DNA from: Lumnitzera littorea
Lineage: Eukaryota > Streptophyta > Magnoliopsida > Myrtales > Combretaceae
Assembly (NCBI GenBank): GCA_024138015.1
Contig: JAMXBB010000003.1
Span: 29,660,087 to 29,724,086 of the forward strand
Direction of reading: 5' to 3'
DNA: 64,000 nucleotides
The first letter of the stretch is position 1, and the number at the start of each line of letters is the position of its first letter. Shown here piece by piece: positions 35,401-46,832 of this stretch. Both the position numbers and the translations under genes were made by a program. The notes under the pieces are model-generated. The model saw nothing but the letters and a program-made list of their open reading frames with translations. It was not told the origin of the DNA and made no database searches.

Positions 35401-37980
35401 TTAATTTTTAAAGAATCGGGAGGGTGAAAAAATCAGGCTCGACAAGTCAATTTGAGGGTAGCTACTGGAGTTAAATACAAGTTTAGTTCCAAGTCTTCTC
35501 CAAAGAGTCTTCTAAAAATAGCTCAAAATTTTTGTGTCTTAATTTAAAACAATAACACTTGGTACTCCATATAGTTGAACAATCTTTTGCAAAAACATAT
35601 TAGTGATATATAGGGCATCATTAGTCTGATGGCATGGAATGAAGTGTACCATCTTGTTGAAGTGGTCTACTACAAAAAAAAAAAAAAAAAAAAAGTCCTT
35701 CCCTCTAGATGTCCAGGGAAACCCTAGGACAAAGTCCATACTAAGGTTGGCTTAAGGTAAAGTGGGTGTTGGTAATGGCATGTACTTTCCATAGGATTCT
35801 CTCTTCCCCTTAGCGCACTTACACACTTTATAACTACTAACTACCTTATGGATATCTTTGGGAAAACTAGGCCAATAAAAGTTTTCTTTCAACATATTGG
35901 CTGTATTGGTCTCCCCGAAATGACCAAATAATCCTCCATTATGAGTTTCCCTAATCAACAGCTCACGCATGGAACAGTTTAGTATGTACAGCCTTCGATC
36001 CTTGAGCAAGTAGCCGTCATTGATATAATATCCCTTAATAGCAATTCCATCCTTACATTGTTCTATGATAAGGCTGAAATGAGAATCATGAGCACAATGC
36101 TTGGTAATTAGTGAGAATCCCAATAATTTTTTCTACAAGGTGATCAATAAAGTTTGTCGTTACGACAGAGCATTGGTAACCACATTTGTGCTTCCCTTCT
36201 TGTGTCGAATGATATATGAGAACCCCTCCAAAAGCTCTAACCACTTAGCTTATCTCTTTGAGAGTTTGTTCAAACTCCTAAGATGCTTCAATGATTCGTA
36301 GTTAGTGTAAATAACAAACTCTCATAGTAGCAGGTAGTGTTGCCACACAATGAAAGCTCGGAAAAAGGAGTACAACTCCTTCTCATATACAGAATAGTTC
36401 AAGGCAGGACTATTAAGTTTCTCACTATAGAAGGTGACGGGTTATCACTCTTGCATTAGGACAACACCAATTCCAACTCCCGATGCACCACATTTTAGTT
36501 CAAAGGGCTTATCAAAATCCGACAGTGATAAGACAAGTGCTGAGGTAAGTTTTTCCTTGATCTCTCTAAAGCTCTATTTAGCTTAGTCATTCGGTCAATG
36601 GTATGGCTATTGTACTGAAGTCCTTAATAAATCATTTATAAAATGAAGCCAGGCTATGAAAACTTGGAACCTCAATGATATTCTTTGGCATCAACCATTC
36701 TAAAACAATTCGGATCTTCTCCTCATCTGCTTAGATTCCTTCCCCTAATTCTACAAACCCTAGGAATATCACTTCTCTTTGGTAAAACATGCATTTCTTT
36801 ACATTCCCATACAACTTATCGATTTGCAAAATGTCAAATACTTCACGAAGATATCAAACATGGTTGCTCAAGTCGGCACTGTATACTAATATATCATCAA
36901 AGTACACAACCACACATCTCCCAATTAGAGGGCACATTACATGGTTCATTAACCTCATGAATGTGCTTGGTGCGTTAGTAAGCCTAAACAGCATAACCAA
37001 CCATTCGTAGAGTCTGTACCTAATCTTGAAAGCAGTCTTCCATTCATCACCTAACCTCATGTGAATTTGGTGATAGCCACTCCATAGATCAATCTTCAAA
37101 AATATTTTAACGCTATGAAGCTTATCTAACATCTCATTGAGTCTCGGTATCAAGTATCTATACTTGATAGTAATTCTATTGATTGCTTGGTCGTCAATGC
37201 ACATGCACCGTGAACCATCTTTCTTCGGAATAAGTAGAGCTGGTACAGTATAAGGGCTCATGCTCTCCCTCAAATACCCTCATTTTACAAGCTTGTCTAC
37301 CTGCCTTTTAGCTCAGTAGCCTGCTCAAGGTTCATCTTATATGCGGGTTGGTTTGGAAGGGCGACGCCTAGTTGTAGGTCAATATAGTGCTTTATGCCTT
37401 AGACTAGAGGTAGTCCTCTAAGTAGTTCTTCTGGAAACAGGTCAGAAAACTCATTTAGGAATCTTCGAAGCTCTTCTAGAGCATCCTATAATTCCCTCAT
37501 CTCCAATAATCTCCTAACTAATAGGAACATAGGTTCATAAGCCTTCTCAGCAGATCAGAGCTTTCTTCAGCTCATCACTAGGGCTTTCTTCTTACTAGCT
37601 CAAGTGAGCTGATTATGGGCTTCAGTTATTTAAGACATGGTTAAAGGTTGCAACATAATCTTCCTCCCATCCTTGATAAAGACTTAGGTGTTCTTATACT
37701 CGTCGTGAGTAACACGTCGGTCAAACAACCAAGGTCGTCCAAGTAATAGACGCGAAGCTCCCATAAGGACAACATCGCACACCACTTCGTCCCTATATAC
37801 ATTTCTGACACTAAACAATACGGTCACTTGTTCAGTTACGTGCAAAGCACCCTTATCATGAAGCCTATGTAGCTTATAAGGTTAGGGATGCTTTGCGGTC
37901 GATAGACCCAACCTTTGCACAAAGGATTGCACAACCACATTTGTACAACTTCCTCCATCCACTATGATCGCGTATAATTG
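32350..37980 (-). pseudogene. Element B2 pol (protease to integrase), split by C1
   Basis: On the minus strand, protease lies near 37980-37640 with VDGGSCTNV (active site intact) and LLGRPWLFDRR. RT follows, with the open stretch 37273-36854 containing PALLIPKKDGS, YRYLIPRL and the intact catalytic YFDDILVYS. RNase H lies about 36700-36180. Integrase begins at 36123 with ETHNGGLFGHFG and a damaged CxxC, then MDFVLGFP (near 35735). The second catalytic Asp is Asn (VLNxDTKIL), while TEVVNKTLGNL keeps the Glu. A run of about 22 adenines at 35672-35693 (phenylalanine run on the minus strand) expands the core. C1 lies between 35444 and 33026. The C-terminal part is open at 32637-32350. Confidence 0.87.
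33026..35444 (+). mobile_element. Solo LTR C1 inserted in the B2 integrase
   Basis: 2419 bp, starting TGTAGGCACTC and ending GGCTCGACA, flanked by AGTCT (33021-33025) and AGTCA (35445-35449), a target duplication with one change. The flanks continue the B2 integrase reading on both sides, as comparison with B1 at 21880-21930 shows. A TATAAATA box lies at 34076-34083, followed by TC-rich runs (34147-34200). A GGTGGCGACT string occurs at 35291. There is no coding sequence inside. It is the same family as C2 at 60371-63907, in the opposite orientation. Confidence 0.85.
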
Positions 37981-37999
37981 GCCTTTGACAGTACACTTG

Positions 38000-39250
38000 G
38001 TATGGAATAAATTCTCTCTCTAGTTCTCTGTAGAGTTTGGTAAGGAACTCAGGACTAGGGTCATTACTTCTCCTTAGTCGGCATAGACATAAGTCTCCTC
38101 TTTCTCTTTAGCATTAGGTTTTCCAACATCTTCTTCCTTCTCGAACTCACTCTCATTGGTACTATCTACTACATCTCCTCGAAGCACCATAACGCATCAA
38201 TTCGAACACTCAGCAACCATATGTCTGAAGCCCAAGCATTTAAAGCACTTTACCTCACTGGTTTTCCATCCAAAAGTCTGCCCTTTCTCATATATCTTTA
38301 GGGTTGGCCTACTCTTGGCTTGGCCCTACTAGTTTCCTCAGCTATCTTCAGGTCAATCATTCCTATCCTCATTCCTATATGGCCTACTTGGCTTGGCTTA
38401 AACAGATTGGTGCGATACTGGCACCCATGATAATGTTGACTCAAGTCAACTTGGAACACTTCTCTTCTGCCTTTCGACCTTCTACGCTATCTTGATGGCC
38501 TCTTCCAGTATATAAAACCTCTGTATTTCTACAATATTGTGAATCTCATACTTGAGCTCAGAAGCAAACCTTAATACTATACAGGCCTCTAGTTCTTCTA
38601 CATTGTCTCGGATCATTAGCATTTGGAACTCCTTGACATGGTCAAAAACAGATCAGCTTCCTTAGCGAAGCTCCTACAATTTTGCAAATGTAACTTATAG
38701 GTAAGTCTCAAGCATAAATCTACCTCTTAACAATCTTTTCATCTCATCTCAAGTTCTAATACATCGTCTTCCATCTCTTACTTTGGTTGCATTCAAATTA
38801 TTCCATCACATAGTGGCATACCTAGTAAACTCCAATGCAGCAAGTTAGACTTTGACCATATCCTCATATCCATAACATTCAAATACTTTCTCAACCTTCT
38901 CTTTCTACTCTAAGTATTCATCTACATCTCCATTTCCACTAAAGGGCAGGATTTGCAACTTAACACTGTCTAACCCTTGAGGAACTCGACGTCCCCATCC
39001 CTGTGCCTGACAATAGTCTACCTCTTCTTCACCAAACTCTTCAACATCCAACTCCTCATCATCTTCCCTAATCTCCTCCAACTCCAGTCTTCGTTTAGCA
39101 ACTCGGTTTGCTAGTCCTCCAACTAGTAGCGGTCGAATTAAGCGATTGGTTCAATTGCCTTAGCCATAGTGTCTCTCAAGAACGTCTTCCTATGGGTTTT
39201 GTTGCTATATACCTTAGGGTTGCTGTTTGTTAACTTGCATTGTAATGACT
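38000..39250 (-). pseudogene. Element B2 gag remnant
   Basis: Read from about 39165 on the minus strand (MAKAIEPIA start), this is the same decayed gag as in B1. An intact zinc knuckle CFKCLGFRHMVAEC is encoded at about 38250-38203. An acidic region rich in Glu and Asp codons leads to the protease. Many stops and at least one frame change make it dead. Confidence 0.75.
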
Positions 39251-39635
39251 AGACTTTCCACATGGTTTGTGAGTCTATCAAGTTTGTCGTTAACTGATAT
39301 TGGGGTGTTACTACCATTATGACGACGACCAAGTTAAGCACCACTACCTTGGTCACCAACAACTCCCTGAACACTTGAATCGGACACGGTACAGTACTTC
39401 TGAAATGAAATAACAACTTGCTAACAACTGTAATACTTAATGGCCACTCAAATAGAATAGAAACAAACTTGCTTTGTTTTTGTAATGGTAAACAGAGTAG
39501 AAACTGACTAACAATGAAACCACACTTGCTATTACACAAACATACTGTAATAGCTATAGAAGGAACACAACAGTTATTAATAGTAAAACAAACCAAAACT
39601 TCACTACCATTTCATACACTCCCTCACAGAACTGT

Positions 39636-39647
39636 GCTCTGATACCA
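39636..39647 (-). other. Element B2 primer-binding site
   Basis: On the minus strand TGGTATCAGAGC, an exact match to the plant initiator methionine tRNA type site. It lies seven bases inside the 5' LTR, with the spacer GCTTCGT. Confidence 0.85.
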
Positions 39648-39654
39648 ACGAAGC

Positions 39655-40492
39655 TAATGCGTCTCTAGGATCGAACACATACAGAGACACCATAACGAAA
39701 CAAACCAAAACAAATAGGGAAAAAGGTTAACAAAGTCCAGGTAACTACCAAATTGATATGATGCACCACTCGATCCTACTCGACCTATAATCTGTCGAAT
39801 ATGACACACCGATCCAAACTAAAGGGTCACTCGCCATTACTCCTTACTAAAGGAAATAAGTAAAAGTTACGAGATAATGAGAACACTAGGGTTGCTCAAC
39901 TGAATAAATTTGTATTGAAAGTGGGATCCCTACGTACAAGTAAATGGGACTTATATACCTGTCCACTAGGGTTACTTTACATGTATGAATAGACAAAAAT
40001 TGTATTTTACACTTAAGTTATATGAAACATACTAAAAGGAGTAAAAGAGACAAAGAATATTCAGTATGGAAAGAAAAAATCATTCTAGAATATTATGTCA
40101 GAAGACATTTGTCACTCGGTGGCTGATCATTAAGAATATGTTACAAGTAGACAAAAATAGGAAGGCGTTGCAATCAAAGGCTGACTTAATCTGGTTTAGG
40201 TTGGGGACCAATTAGTTCTAAAAAGAAGTTAGCTTGCTTCGGGGACGGATGCCTGTGGTCTGATCGAAAGCTAGCCTCGGCTATTCTTAGGCTGTCTCCT
40301 AAAGTAAAGCATTGCTATTGAATAAGGGAGGATCTGACACATGTGATGATTCGATAGTCAGGTCAATTGGAGATCAGCTTGGGGTAGGAATCCCCATCTC
40401 AGCTATGGCCTAAAGCTAGAATCCTCCAAGCAAGTCCTTGGAGTCCTCTAGCTCGACTATACGTAATCGATCCAAGGGATTGATTCCTATCA
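39655..40492 (-). repeat. Element B2 5' LTR
   Basis: On the minus strand it starts TGATAGGAATCAATC (40492) and ends GAGACGCATTA (39655). It contains a TATATAAG box near 39950. TCTAG follows at 40493-40497, equal to the other flank of the element. Confidence 0.9.
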
Positions 40493-40710
40493 TCTAGGTT
40501 GCATCAATTAAGGTTTAAGGTTCGTTTTGGATTACCTTAATATGATTAGTAAGGATTAGACATGTCATTGAAAGAGGAAAAGAACGAAATAAGATAAAAT
40601 AGAAAGATAAAAGGAGCATGAGGAGCAAGACGGTCATGCTTTTTTATCATGTTCATCTCTACACACAATAACCTTTAATTTATGGCCAACTAGATGCCTT
40701 TGTTCTTCGT

Positions 40711-42179
40711 TGTTATAAGCTCTGCAATCAGGTGATTGGGATTCAATTCATAAAATTTAAAGTGATCAGGTCAGTTGTCCGATCAAGTCTAAATATTATA
40801 ATATTAAATTATATGTATATTGCCCATTATTTATTAAAAACATGTAAAATAAGTTTTGATAATTAATAAATTGATAGAGATAAATTATATGCACATTAAA
40901 AATCATAAAATAACATAAATATTATTTAAAAGTATTTTTTTGTATCATATATGTATTTAGGTGTAAATAAAAATATGCAAAATTACTTAAAGTATCTAAA
41001 ATATGTTAAAATAATACTAATTAATAAAATAAAATTAATAAAAAAATCAAGAAAAATATAGAAAATTGTGGAATTATCCAAAAATGGGTTGTAATAAGTT
41101 GAAAATTAAAGAAAAAAATAACAACCGATAATATTAGGCTAAATAGAAAGTAAATTGGAAGAGGATAAGGGACAAATGGCAACAATTAAATCGACAAATC
41201 ATCAACACAACCCTATAAATTTTAAACACCATCCCCATTCCTCATTTTGGTTAGTTAGGAATCAGAAAAAAAAAAATAGAAAGAATTAGAGAAGAGAGGA
41301 GCAACTAATTTTACAAAAATTAACAAAATTAGTGTGCAATTAGGAATTATAAGGGGAACCTATGACTAACAACCACTTGGGAGTGAATAGCCAACACTAC
41401 TAGACAGTGGGTATAGTGCCCAAATTGGCTGACAAGGCTACGATGGCTAGAGCAAGTAAAGCTGATAAGTTTGATTTTGCTTTATTTATTAAAAATACTA
41501 AATAATTATTGAAAATTATGAAATTTTGTATTTAGAAATATTTTTCTATGTAGTTTTTAAGAAAAATATTATTTTGATAAAATTAGGTCTTGTGATATAA
41601 AGTGCTTAAAAAACCTTTAAACTTAAGCTATTTTCAATTTAGAAATAAATGATCTTAATAGTGTAATTTTAAGCCTAAAATTTTTGTATAGATTATTTAG
41701 AATTTTTATAATAATGCTATGAAGAGATTTTTGAAAAATTAATTTTTAAAAATTTTAGATAATTTTTTACCTTAAAATGACACATAAAAGAGTGATTTTG
41801 GGCTTATTTTAGTAAATTAATGATAAGTTGATGTAAATATTGATTTAGCATGTAATTAGGAATCTTGAGTTGTAATTTACTGATGTATGATGGTATTATA
41901 GAGTTTGGAATGTTAATTTTGTATATTATGCATATTAGGCAATAATAATAAATGAAAAATGGGTAAAAGTATATAATTAAGCTAATTTTGTGATTTTGAG
42001 ATTAAATAGGTATAAATTCTGATAGGGAACAATTAGGCAATTGGATATATTATTTGGTGACTAAAGATGAGATTTACAGTATTGGAAATGTTAGATAAGT
42101 GAATTAGGTGTGAATTATGTAATAACACATAATATGTATATATAGGAAATTAATGAGTAGAAAATAATAGGTCAAAATT

Positions 42180-42213
<34 letters not shown>

Positions 42214-43777
42214 CTTACATGAAATATAAATTTAGGTAATTATATAAAAAATGAAAATTTTTCTCACATCGAGAGCTAATTCGGTAGTTAAATTATGAAT
42301 TGGGTGTACTGGACAACTAGAATACTAGTTAGAGGTTAAATACAAGATTTAAGATACCTAAGTATAATGTGATTAATTTCACATAATGGTTCAAAACGAG
42401 TTCTTAGGGTTTACGTATAAAACTTGTAACCAGAAACCAAATAAAAACCTAATTTATAAACCGATTTGAAAACTGAATCACAACCTAGCCTAAATTAAGA
42501 ATAATTGTAAAAGACTTAAAAACTTGAATAATTGAGTATAATAAAACCCTAAACTGAAGATAACATAAAGAATTACCAAATAAAACCTATCTATGTAGTT
42601 ATTTGGAAACTAAAACAGCATTTGTATTATAGGAATTATAGGTAATAACCTGTGCAAGTCACACCTTGAGTAAGCAAGTGGAAAGTCCAGGTAAATTGGA
42701 TTGATACATTACTATATTTTAAAGTACTATTTTGTAGTACTTGGAGGCTTGGGATTATTCTTAATTATATTTATTAAATAGTTGACCATGTGCATGCCTA
42801 TGTATGCGTGTTTCTGGATTTGATTATATGATTCTGGTTTGATATTCTAAATTGAAATTTATATGACTTATATGAAATGCTTGAACATCTTAAACCGAAC
42901 CTAACTAAACATATGACTTGTAAGTTTAAAACGAACCTGCATAGCAACCCAATAAGGGTAACGTTTAGGGTTCTTCGACTAAATACCGACTCTTTCGAAA
43001 GAGACAGCACTGGATAGCATAATAAGTCCATTCTTCATCCTTAGTCGAACTAAGTGACAGGAGAGGAGGTCATGACTAAAGTGAAGTCAATAGATCGAAT
43101 GTCATCGCGAAAGAAGCAGTGTCTTCATTACGCAAGCTTGGGTTTAGTCGTGAGTTGTTAAAATATGTACTAAACTCCTCAACCTGAATTAGAGTAGGTG
43201 TAATTTCTCTAATTTTGTGACGGACTGGATAACATCATACGATAGTATTTGCTTATACACGCATTGCATCTAACTATTTTGATTGATAACTCTATTTGTG
43301 TTTAATGTAGAATTTTAAGTCTCCGTCTCACCTTATTGAGTGGTGGGTTACTCACATTTCTATAAATGTTGTTATTAGTGCTAGTTAAGAAGCAACTTTA
43401 TAATTACTTTAAAACTAGCAACTATTAAATCCTAGAGAGTAAAGATATAAAACAGAGGACTGATCACACTTTCGAAGTTTGGGTCTTAATTTTAAGTCTT
43501 TTAATATTAATTTATGTATTACTTAAGTAAAATAAGATTAAGTTATTGAATCTAGGAAACACTACTTGAGGTATTTAAATACTAGTATGTATTTCTCTTA
43601 TTTTTGTACATAAATAATATATTTAATTTATGAACTATTTTCTTCAAAGCAAGTAATTCGTGAACGCCTTATATAAATTAGGTTTAAAATAGTGGCCGAA
43701 ATATCAACTTCTATCCTAGAATGGTTTGCAAGGTATGATTGTTACAACTTCACTGCTTTGAGGTGTAATAATTCTAA
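40711..43777 (+). repeat. Element H 5' LTR
   Basis: Starts TGTTATAAGC and aligns with the 3' LTR throughout. Compared with it, this copy lacks about 70 bases near 40785 and has a longer (ATA)n run. Contains no gene. The last few bases are uncertain because the two copies diverge there. Confidence 0.8.
42180..42211. repeat. (ATA)n microsatellite in the 5' LTR of H
   Basis: About ten ATA units. The matching place in the 3' LTR (48239-48253) has only about five, followed by CAC. Confidence 0.9.
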
Positions 43778-43779
43778 GT

Positions 43780-43791
43780 TGGTATCAGAGT
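43780..43791 (+). other. Element H primer-binding site
   Basis: TGGTATCAGAGT matches the initiator methionine tRNA type site with one change and lies directly after the 5' LTR. Confidence 0.75.
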
Positions 43792-46574
43792 GTAGTTCCA
43801 GCGAAGTCACTTTGAAGTGTAATGATTAAAAGAAGTAGACATTATAGGAGTATATTGAGAGTTAGTAGTAATATGTGGATAGTGAAGTATGGTACTATAA
43901 ATTATAAAGTAAGTAGTAATTATAGCATTGAACTAAGATCAACATTAAATGAACTTAAATCCAGTTATGGGATTGCATGGAGAATTGATATTTAGTTGAA
44001 GTGATCTAAGCAAAATGGTGGAGTGATAGTTAGTTGAAATGATTTAGATAGAATGGAGAAGAGTCTCTAATCCAATACAGAGCTAAGATGTAGAGAATAT
44101 TGTTAGAAATGATTAGTTAGGATATGTTAATACCATGAATGGGATTATTAAGAAGTCTGTTGATGGGTTGTGTAGTAGTTAATGAGATTTATGAATATTA
44201 ATAGAAATTAATTCAAGTTTTTAGTATAATAGAGACACTATGATATATACCATTGATTAAAGATGGATGAAAAATAAGGGATTACGACTTAATGAATGTT
44301 AAGGAGAAACTTTTAGTAGTAGAAGAGAGAGACCTTACCCTGTTAATACAACTTATATTCCAACTAGCACATTATGTATCTATAGATGTTACTTTCAAAG
44401 GATTATGGATTTGTTCCCATTTTTTCTTAGATCGACTATAGTAGGTAAATAAAACCCTTAAAACTAAAAGGATCTCACCCTAAATCAATAGCTTAACAAA
44501 CTACAGATAAATTAGAACCTAAACTAGAGGTGCAATCAGAACCTAATTCAGGACTAGATCCTCTACAGAGTGAGAATATGGTATATGAGATAATAATTAA
44601 TAATAACATTAAGGAATCTAACAATGATAAGGTATATGGAGTTATCACTATTTCTGATTTTCCTATGGAAGTATAGGTATTGGTTATGTTTTGTTAAACG
44701 TTAAAATTGATCCTATGTAAGTTACCCATATATGTGGACATCCTAATGATCTCTTAATGGATGTAGTTGCGCTTCTCGACGAAAGTGTTTTTTTTTTTTT
44801 TTTTGGATATGTGCATATGCAATGACCATTTACATATTTGTAGCTATAGGTATAAAAGCAACAAATGTGTTTAGGTGGCTAATATTGAAAGTTTTTTTGC
44901 ATATGTAAGAATGGTTGTAGAAATTTTAATGTGAGGCAATAATTAGGCTATGAATCCTTAAGCCCTTAATGAATAATGAATCTAAAACTTACATCTATGG
45001 AGTTATAAGCAAGTGTAGATGAAGCAAAATGAGTATAAAGTGGATAATGTGATCTTTATGTTATCTTGATGTAAACTAAATGATATCATTATATGATACT
45101 TATACTCAACTATAAGGAAAATTTAGAAGCGAAATAATTAAAAGGAATGATTAATTTATTTAACAAGTGTTCGATAGTAAGTTAGAACGGAATATATTTT
45201 CATAATGGTGTCCAGACAAAGATGGTATGGAAACTATTCCTTATTAAATTTAGTTCAATTATGTATTGTGAGTTAGAAGATTGTTAAATTACCCTATTAA
45301 TGAAGCGATAGTTATATAAGGAATGTTGATTAGAGATAATTATCTATGGATCTAAACTTAAGGGAGTCAAAAGATAAGTGGTGAATTTCAATTAAAGACT
45401 CTCACTCAATCTTAGCTGAGTGATAACAATGGAAGTATCAAGTGTTGGAACAAGGAGTATGTTATTTCCTTAGATATCGTGACTTAAAAGAAAAATATTA
45501 TATAGATAGGAATCACTATAAAGGTATGATGGTAGAATTGGTGAGAGTCATTAATGTTGGAAGAGTAAATATTATTCTAATGTTAACATATAGAAGAAGA
45601 ATTGGAGATATTAAGGAACTTAGTAATACTAATTTAAGTGTTTAAATACTTGTTATAGAAGACATGATGAATGGTGAAGGAAATTGTGCTAAAAGATGGA
45701 AGAATATTATCATGATGACTCATCGATAATTTTTAGAGTTAAAGGTAAAATTTTAGTAGTATTTATGATATATAAGTATATAGGCCCTTAATTTTAAGAT
45801 AATAACTTACATGAAAATTGAACTTAGGTAGTTAGAATTCAAGTTCTATGAATAAGAGAATTGAGTGATAACTAACAAACACTACTAAGAAAGAAGATCT
45901 ATTGAAGTAATTGGATGTACAAAAAAAGTATGAAGTAACAATATGCTTCATATGAGTAATTGCAATAGGTAACCCAATGAGGAATAACAAATCTGAGATG
46001 GTCAATTCATTGTTGTTGAGTCTCATGTCATGTTAACCCTATTAGTATATTCTATCATGTTAAGTCTTGTCAAGTAATGAGTTTTTGTCAATACCACCTC
46101 TTGTAATGAATCTATCGATCAAGAGTTATATTTATTCTTATCGAGTCAAGTCGAATCAAATAGAGTTAATTTACAATGTCAACCATCTCATTTGAATCTG
46201 AAATGAAAGAAAGTGAAGATTTGCCAAATTTACTTCTATTGATCCTATGCTAAGCTGTATAAAGAAAGAAATGAGAAACCACAGCATTGGCATAGTCATT
46301 GTGAGTAGAAGACTGTGGATGGGAGGAGGAGTGATGATATGAGGTGAACTTAGAACCACTAATGATCACAAGTAAAGCCTAGGAATCAATAAAACAAGGA
46401 ACAAATGGAGGATAAATCAATAAGAGAATTTGTAAGGTTATAGAGCTAAGTCATAAGATAGTATAATACAATCAGAGAGTTACAATGATAAAATAAGATA
46501 TGATTGATATTAAAGTATGGAATGCAAGGGAAGAAAATGGGATTGAGAAATTGAAAATGGATTTCAAAGTTGTG
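43792..46574 (+). other. Interior of element H, no recognisable protein
   Basis: No gag, protease, RT or integrase motif could be read in any frame. Short open frames (for example 45442-45645) have no family I know. It contains a T16 run at about 44789. Confidence 0.55.
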
Positions 46575-46735
46575 AAGCAACCTATAAAAATACTAGATAA
46601 TCGGGTTTAGAAATTAAAGAAGTTGAGATATGGAATATGTGAAGGTACAACAGGATGAAAGTCTAGACTTGAAAGCCATTGTAGAATAGAATGTAGCAAA
46701 GACGAAGTAGTACTTGTGATTCTTTTGATTTTTTA
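46575..46735 (+). pseudogene. Chromodomain-tail remnant of element H
   Basis: QPIKILDNRV at 46575 corresponds to the P-V-x-ILDR-x-V segment after the chromodomain linker of Tekay/Del integrases. After one frameshift come KVQ and a stretch aligning loosely with the EEATWE...YPxLF end. Stops break it. The assignment is by motif memory. Confidence 0.5.
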
Positions 46736-46818
46736 GAAAAATAAAAGAATATAGCTGTAAATTTTAGTTAATTGAGAAATAAGTAGATATACATTAGTTT
46801 TGAGAATGAAACTATTTT

Positions 46819-46832
46819 AAGGGAGGTGGAAA
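46819..46832 (+). other. Element H polypurine tract
   Basis: AAGGGAGGTGGAAA directly before the LTR start TGTAAGCC. Confidence 0.75.

Larger units (their letters stand above)
31566..40492 (-). mobile_element. Element B2: full-length minus-strand Ty3/gypsy retrotransposon
   Basis: Bounded by the same five bases, TCTAG, at 31561-31565 and 40493-40497. The 5' LTR is 39655-40492 (838 bp), the 3' LTR 31566-32404 (839 bp). Solo LTR C1 (33026-35444) sits in the integrase region. Without C1 the element is about 6.50 kb with a 4826-bp interior, matching B1. The two LTRs differ at 10 of their first 52 aligned bases counted from the primer-site end, mostly transitions, so the insertion is old. All proteins are broken. 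Confidence 0.9.

Noticed and set aside
13366..40492. Integrated pararetrovirus (caulimovirid) as the source of the RT sequences
   Set aside because: The RT copies sit between LTRs with primer sites, polypurine tracts and target duplications, and are followed by integrase, which fits Ty3/gypsy elements. No movement or coat protein is seen.
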